A DNA stretch of 64,000 bases from the NCBI RefSeq assembly GCF_947172395.1, contig NC_069090.1:10608226-10672225 (forward strand). Direction: 5' to 3'. The stretch is from Bicyclus anynana (taxonomy: Eukaryota; Arthropoda; Insecta; Lepidoptera; Nymphalidae). The position numbers and the translations under genes were made by a program. A model generated the notes under the pieces. It was not told the DNA's origin, did no database searches, and was given only the letters and a program-made list of their open reading frames with translations. Shown here one piece after another: positions 59,412 through 64,000 of the stretch. Numbering within the stretch: the first letter of the stretch is position 1; every line of letters begins with the position of its first letter.

Positions 59412-60117
59412 CACAAAAGATTTAGATATTGTCGTAATAATAATAAGCATATTCTATTAGTTCCTAAATAAGTCTCCTTGAATATAATGGTTTTGCAGAT
59501 ATACATACGAGTATTGATAGAGCTTTTATATATGTACCTACCTACCACATATATCATGGGTTTTTTGTATTTCTTTTTATCTACTTCTAACAAATGATGA
59601 TTATAACCTCCCAATGGGTAATTAGGCGTGCATCTGTTGTTAGGAACTTGTTTTATGAGTCGTGAAGGCAGTAATGTTAGTAGGTAGGTAGGTAGTACAA
59701 ATACTAAGTAAGCATGAGTTTTAAAATACACCGATTTATTTGTATTCCACGACTGCTTGTCGAGTGAAAATGACGACACTATCAAGCAGGTAGGTACGTC
59801 ATGTTCAGTGTTAATAACGAAAACACCTTAGTCACCCAGAGTTTGGGTTCTCGAAGGCCTTTAGGCGATACACCTTGTCCGGCTAAAGCACAACGAAACT
59901 TGCTTCCTCGTTGCGCTTGTACCCCTATTTGAAGGAAAATCCTTCCTCCTCTTAGCCTGTTTCTGTCCTGTTGTCAAGTACGATGACATATATATATATA
60001 TATACATACACATACATACATATATCAACGACCTGTTTTGGGACGGTATCCAATCCGTCGCCGATAGTGCTTGCGCCTGATGCAGATTCGGCCACTTTTT
60101 ATTTATTACTGACAGAC
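59412..60117. other. Intergenic with microsatellites
   Basis: GTAGGTAGGTAGGTAG near 59680 and the TA/CATA repeat at 59985. The 124-codon minus frame at 59411-59785 resembles nothing known and reads through simple repeats. Confidence 0.45.
59985..60024. repeat. (TA)n / (CATA)n microsatellite
   Basis: ATATATATATATATATACAT followed by ACATACACATACATACAT. Confidence 0.85.
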
Positions 60118-60318
60118 GCCCAGGGTTTCACCAGCGTAGTTCCCGTTCCCGTATTAATACGAGGATAAAATGTAGCCTGTAGCATCAGGGGATAATGTAG
60201 CTTCCCAACTCCCAACAGTGAAATAATTTTTCAAATCAGTCCAGTAGTTTCGGAGCCTATTCAATGCAAACAAAAAAACAAATAATCAAATCTTTTCTCT
60301 GTTTCTTATTAATATAGA
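60118..60318 (-). mobile_element. Helitron-like element, diverged
   Basis: Minus-strand A|TCTATATTAATAAG at the start. The plus strand carries GTTCCCGTTCCCGTATTAAT and AATTTTTCAAATCAGTCC. The end motif is lost. Confidence 0.5.
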
Positions 60319-61009
60319 TTTGTTTTTTTTTAATTGAAGGAGTTCAGGAGTTAGATGACACCCGTCTTTCACGATGTGATGGCAAAATATACCAATGTCC
60401 TATTTTTTACTCAGACCTAGTACCCGGGTTTACCGCGCGGTTAATGGCGTTAGAAAAAACCACGTTTTTAGGATATGTAAACATTTTAATAATTTGTACA
60501 TAAGTAGGTACATGTAGGTAGCATACCGGATTTAAATTGTCGACAAGGTAGTTATTTGCCGATTCAGAAAAACTAGAATCTATACCGATTACGCGAATAA
60601 TGTAGCTTTTCCGATTCTTAAGGGTCGAGCAAGTTAGTCCGCGGAGTAGGGATATATTCTTCGTCTAACTTATCGCTGGCCTATTCACTAATTTGGTCTT
60701 TATTAACAACCTGTTAAATTAACCAAAGTTGTCAAAGCAACTGAAAAATTACTTCTACCTACTGTATGATATCCACGAAGGGTTGTCAGTAGGCACCGGA
60801 TGACATTTGTTACATAGAATCTTAATATCGTATTTATGTCAACTAACATACATCAAAGTTAGTGAATTAGCCTGATGCTGGCCTATTCACAATTTTGATC
60901 TTTATTATCATCTATTAAATCTCTATTAAAATAAACATCAAATCAATTAACAAAATGTCATTTATATCCACCAGTCAGCACCGGATGATATTTTTAAATA
61001 AAATCTCAA

Positions 61010-61207
61010 TCTACTCTGATATTGTAAAGCTGAAGAGTTTGTTTGTTTGGATGAACGCGCTAATCTTAGGATACTGGTCCGATTTAAAAAATTCTTTCAG
61101 TGTTAGATAGATGGTCCATTTATTGAGGAAAGCTATAGGCTATATATTATCCCTGTAGTCTTAAAGGAACGGGAACCACGCCGATGAAACCGCGGGGTGT
61201 CAGCTAG
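61010..61207 (+). mobile_element. Helitron-like short element
   Basis: A|TCTACTCTGATATTGTAAAG through GTGTCAGCTAG|T; 198 bp, the same length class as 56721. Confidence 0.62.
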
Positions 61208-61369
61208 TTTATTATACTTATGTCAACGATCATACCTCAAAGAAAGTGAATAAGCCTGCTGAGTATTTGCAAACAGTTCATAACTATTAGATAAGGTACT
61301 ACGAATATAATTGTAGGTAACTAGGTACACAGTTGAGTTTTCTTAAAAAAGTTTTTTACAGTTTTTTTC

Positions 61370-61560
61370 CTCTAGATACACCCCGTGCCTCGGAGAGTTG
61401 AACTTTCGGTCCCGCGTCATAATCATTAAGATCTGATAGTGGTCGTTAATGAATTTAACATCAATTATCAGCCTCAGCCCACCAACCCGCATTTGAGGAA
61501 GGCCTGGTCCTATAGTGACCCGTTACAATAGGCTAATAATTATGACATTAGGTACTAGAT
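61370..61560 (+). mobile_element. SINE C / SINE D hybrid fragment
   Basis: ACCCCGTGCCTCGGAGAGTT and GGTCCCGCGTCATAATC match SINE C. AACCCGCATTTGAGGAAGG and CCGTTACAATAGGCTAATAA match a different 3' end, also seen at 22330 and 62690. Confidence 0.5.
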
Positions 61561-61733
61561 AATGATTTTCTCCATGGAGAGCGTTGCCTTTCTCTTTTTT
61601 CCAAGGATTCACAATAATTATTGTCCTAGGTAGGTTTAACAAACAGAAAAATACGACAAGAAAACTCGATCGTGTAACCTAGCTATTTAAGGCTTTGTGT
61701 AATAGAGCAATTGCTTGTACCTTATCTAGCTGT

Positions 61734-61908
61734 ATCTATATATATTCTACCTAGATCTATACTGGATCTACTAAACCAATTTTGAATATTCCTTTACTAC
61801 TAGAAAGCTCCGTTATTTGTATGTGTCATAGGCTATATCCCCCTATACCCCATAATTCTCAAGGGAACGGGAACTGCGCTGGTGAAATTGCGGGGCGTCG
61901 TCGTTTAG
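61734..61908 (+). mobile_element. Helitron-like element, diverged
   Basis: Ends GGGAACTGCGCTGGTG, AAATTGCGGGGCGTCG, TTTAG|T. The start is only approximate. Confidence 0.45.
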
Positions 61909-61937
61909 TGTAGTGGTGATTTAAGCATTATTATTTA

Positions 61938-62135
61938 CTAGCTAACGCCGCGCAGTTTCACTCGCGTGATTCCTGTTCCCGTAGTAATACGGGGATAATA
62001 TATAGCCTATAACCTTTCTCGATAAATGGGCTATCTAACACTGTAAGATTTTTTCAAATCGGACCAGTAGTTCCTGAGATTAGCACGTTCAATCAAAAAA
62101 CTCTTCAGCTTTATAATTTTAGTATAGAGTATAGA
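61938..62135 (-). mobile_element. Helitron-like short element
   Basis: Minus-strand A|TCTATACTCTATACT at the start (doubled 5' tip) and GCGGCGTTAGCTAG|T at the end. Inverted relative to 61010. Confidence 0.62.
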
Positions 62136-62609
62136 TTGTATTTAAGGGAATATCGGAAAACCGTTCTTATCTGTACAATTTTATGGTACATAGTACATTG
62201 AAACGGCAGAAATCGCATAACAAAAGTTCCTTACAAAGTACCAGGATAACATAGTTTTAGAAAGTTTAATTAGCGCTCATTACAATGAAATTTTTATTTC
62301 ATCTCACTTGGTCGGAAAAGTTACTTTTGCTCAGCCATATCAGACGTTAAAAGTAACTTTTACATTTTATAATAGGTAACGAGAATAAAATGGATATATA
62401 ATTGATTTTTTAAATCAACCTGAAAATTTACGCTTCGTGATTCAATCTTAAATACCTTCGCTTGCTCGGCACTCAATAAGCGCGCTAGCCGTAAAAATCA
62501 ATTTTGCTGCCTAGCATAACAAAATAACCATTGTTTATGGGTTATAATCATCGATATGTTTTATACAAGCTATTAAAAATGCGCTATCAACTGCCTCGTT
62601 GTAGTTAAA

Positions 62610-62840
62610 ACATGTGGCATCGGATCACGAGGTCGTGGGTTCGATAAATGGTCAAATATTATCACCTTAAACCCGCCAAGCCGCATCAGAGCAGCGTAGT
62701 GTGGCTAATCTCCATATCATCTCTCCTATAATGAGACCAGGCTATTAATAACTATAGGCTGATAATGATGTAGTGTGGCTAATCTCCATATCATCTCTCC
62801 TGTAATGAGACCAGGCTATTAATATAGGCTGGTAATGATG
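62610..62840 (+). mobile_element. SINE D with duplicated 3' end
   Basis: A head trace (GTCGTGGGTTCGATAAATGG) leads to AACCCGCCAAGCCGCATC. Then the segment GTAGTGTGGCTAATCTCC through ATAGGCTGATAATGATG is present twice (about 62698-62769 and 62770-62838). Confidence 0.6.
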
Positions 62841-62884
62841 AATGAAGTCCCTAGAGCTAAATCTAGAGGCCGCCCCAAAAAGCG

Positions 62885-63090
62885 CTGCCCCTTTATACAA
62901 GTAGCGCGTCGAATCTCTTTCTACGTACGCAAACGCTTCAAAAACTAGATAAATTTATGGAAATGACAGATCTTGATCTTGATCTCGTGATCGATAACAA
63001 ATGTCACTCCCATACATTTTTCTAGTTTTCGAAGCGTTCGCGATCGTTAAAAGAGAATCGACGTGTCACTTGGCTACAGGGGGCTTGACA
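62885..63090. mobile_element. MITE with ~75-bp inverted repeats
   Basis: CGTCGAATCTCTTT, AAACGCTTCAAAAACTAG and TTTATGG at the left pair with CCATACATTTTTCTAG, TTTCGAAGCGTTCG and AAAGAGAATCGACG at the right. Confidence 0.75.
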
Positions 63091-64000
63091 TTATAAACGT
63101 AGACTTGAGAGCCAACAAACAGAGGCGTCTCTAGCTCACGTAGCGCAAGGGTGCAATCAACATTCTAGCGCCTCTAGTACCGTACTGAGCACTGTTAAAT
63201 ATATAAGTTAGAATATGTACAGCACTTCAAGTTACCACAAACTAACTATGTAGCTAACAAATAACCTGTAATTAGTTATCTATTTGACTCTATTTGCTAG
63301 ACACGTTTATTTAAGAGCTCTAGATGCTATGCAATATGTATAAGATAGTGATACGCGCTCCTGATATCGCGGCGCCCGGGTGCAAAACACCCCATGCACT
63401 ATAGGTAAACGTAAACGTCTCTGCCAACAAACTTAAGAAGTCGGATGCCCAAGATCGGGCAAAGTAGGCAAGATTTTGTCGGAAAGCGGACCCCACGTAG
63501 TGGGTCTACGCTAAGAGGAAGAAGAATGATGAATAAATGATGGTAAAAAAATATACTTGGTCTAAATTTGTTGAAAGTTGTTAGTTTGTGCGCTGCCTTA
63601 AAAATTAGTTAATAAGTGGATAATTGTTGGAGTTTGAAACAATAACAAGTTACTTAGTTCGGTATGCGAATTGCGAAGTGAGGAAATAAACTGCCCTTTT
63701 TGTAATTGTTCGTAGATTAGTAGATAATAGTTTTTATTGTCTCTGCTCTTTGCTACTTATGATAATCAATACAATAGAAACTATGTAACGAAGTTACCTT
63801 ACAATTAAATAATAATATCAGTCTTAGTGAAGACGATAAGTACTTAGATCATCTTCTAGGGGTTTTTGTTATCTGTGTAGGTAAATGTTTTTTAACCGAT
63901 TTCCAAAAAGGATTAGGTTCTATATTCGTCTATTATGTTTTTCTTATCTTGTAGTCACGTATGGCCTTTATAATATGACATAAATTATTCTGATAACCAC
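63091..64000. other. Right edge, possible LINE trace
   Basis: GCCCAAGATCGGGCAAAG through CGGACCCCACGTAGTGGG and AAGAGGAAGAAGAATGATG (63447-63530) resembles the 3' end of an old non-LTR element. The remainder shows nothing. Confidence 0.35.

Overview
The window looks like nuclear DNA from a lepidopteran (moth or butterfly). It is AT-rich and intron-rich. It is crowded with short interspersed repeats of lepidopteran type: tRNA-headed SINEs, non-LTR 3' ends closing in (GAT)n, Helitron-like pieces ending CTAG|T, and GTAGGTA-type microsatellites. It carries one recognisable host gene, a cuticular protein with the 18-residue motif. I assign the order from the gene family and repeat style; I cannot name a species. 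No bacterial operons, CRISPR arrays, rRNA genes or convincing functional tRNA genes are present.

Layout. 1-24 kb is intergenic and repeat-dominated, with a 5'-truncated non-LTR reverse transcriptase (minus strand, 3.0-4.5 kb), two RTE-like 3' ends (7.0 and 8.2 kb), a LINE C-terminal fragment (10.2 kb), several foldback elements, SINEs and Helitron-like copies. 24.3-36.2 kb is the host gene on the plus strand: a TATA box, an initiator-like site and a 4-codon first exon at 24.5 kb, a 9.65-kb intron with several SINEs and Helitron-like pieces, a GC-rich second exon at 34.2 kb, a 1.3-kb intron and a GC-rich third exon at 35.7-36.2 kb. Joined, the exons encode a 227-residue secreted protein with a signal peptide, three copies of the 18-residue motif and a Gly-Tyr-Ala block. 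36.8-40.2 kb is a structurally complete piggyBac-family transposon: TTAA duplications, 13-bp terminal inverted repeats, four subterminal 14-bp palindromes, and a two-exon transposase (757 aa) with all catalytic aspartates and the C-terminal cysteine cluster. 40.2-64 kb is repeat-rich intergenic DNA. It holds a 1.4-kb foldback element with ~310-bp arms, a perfect 60-bp-arm hairpin at 48.5 kb, a 130-bp tandem repeat lying inside a split SINE, and further SINEs, LINE ends and Helitron-like copies.

There is no multi-gene system to assemble. The host gene builds cuticle and everything else is mobile or mobile-derived. I found no new multi-gene defence or metabolic system. The observations most worth checking are the apparently intact piggyBac element with its paired palindromes, the perfect 60-bp hairpin, the 1.4-kb foldback, and the Helitron-like families, one of which carries a (CCCTA)-rich core.
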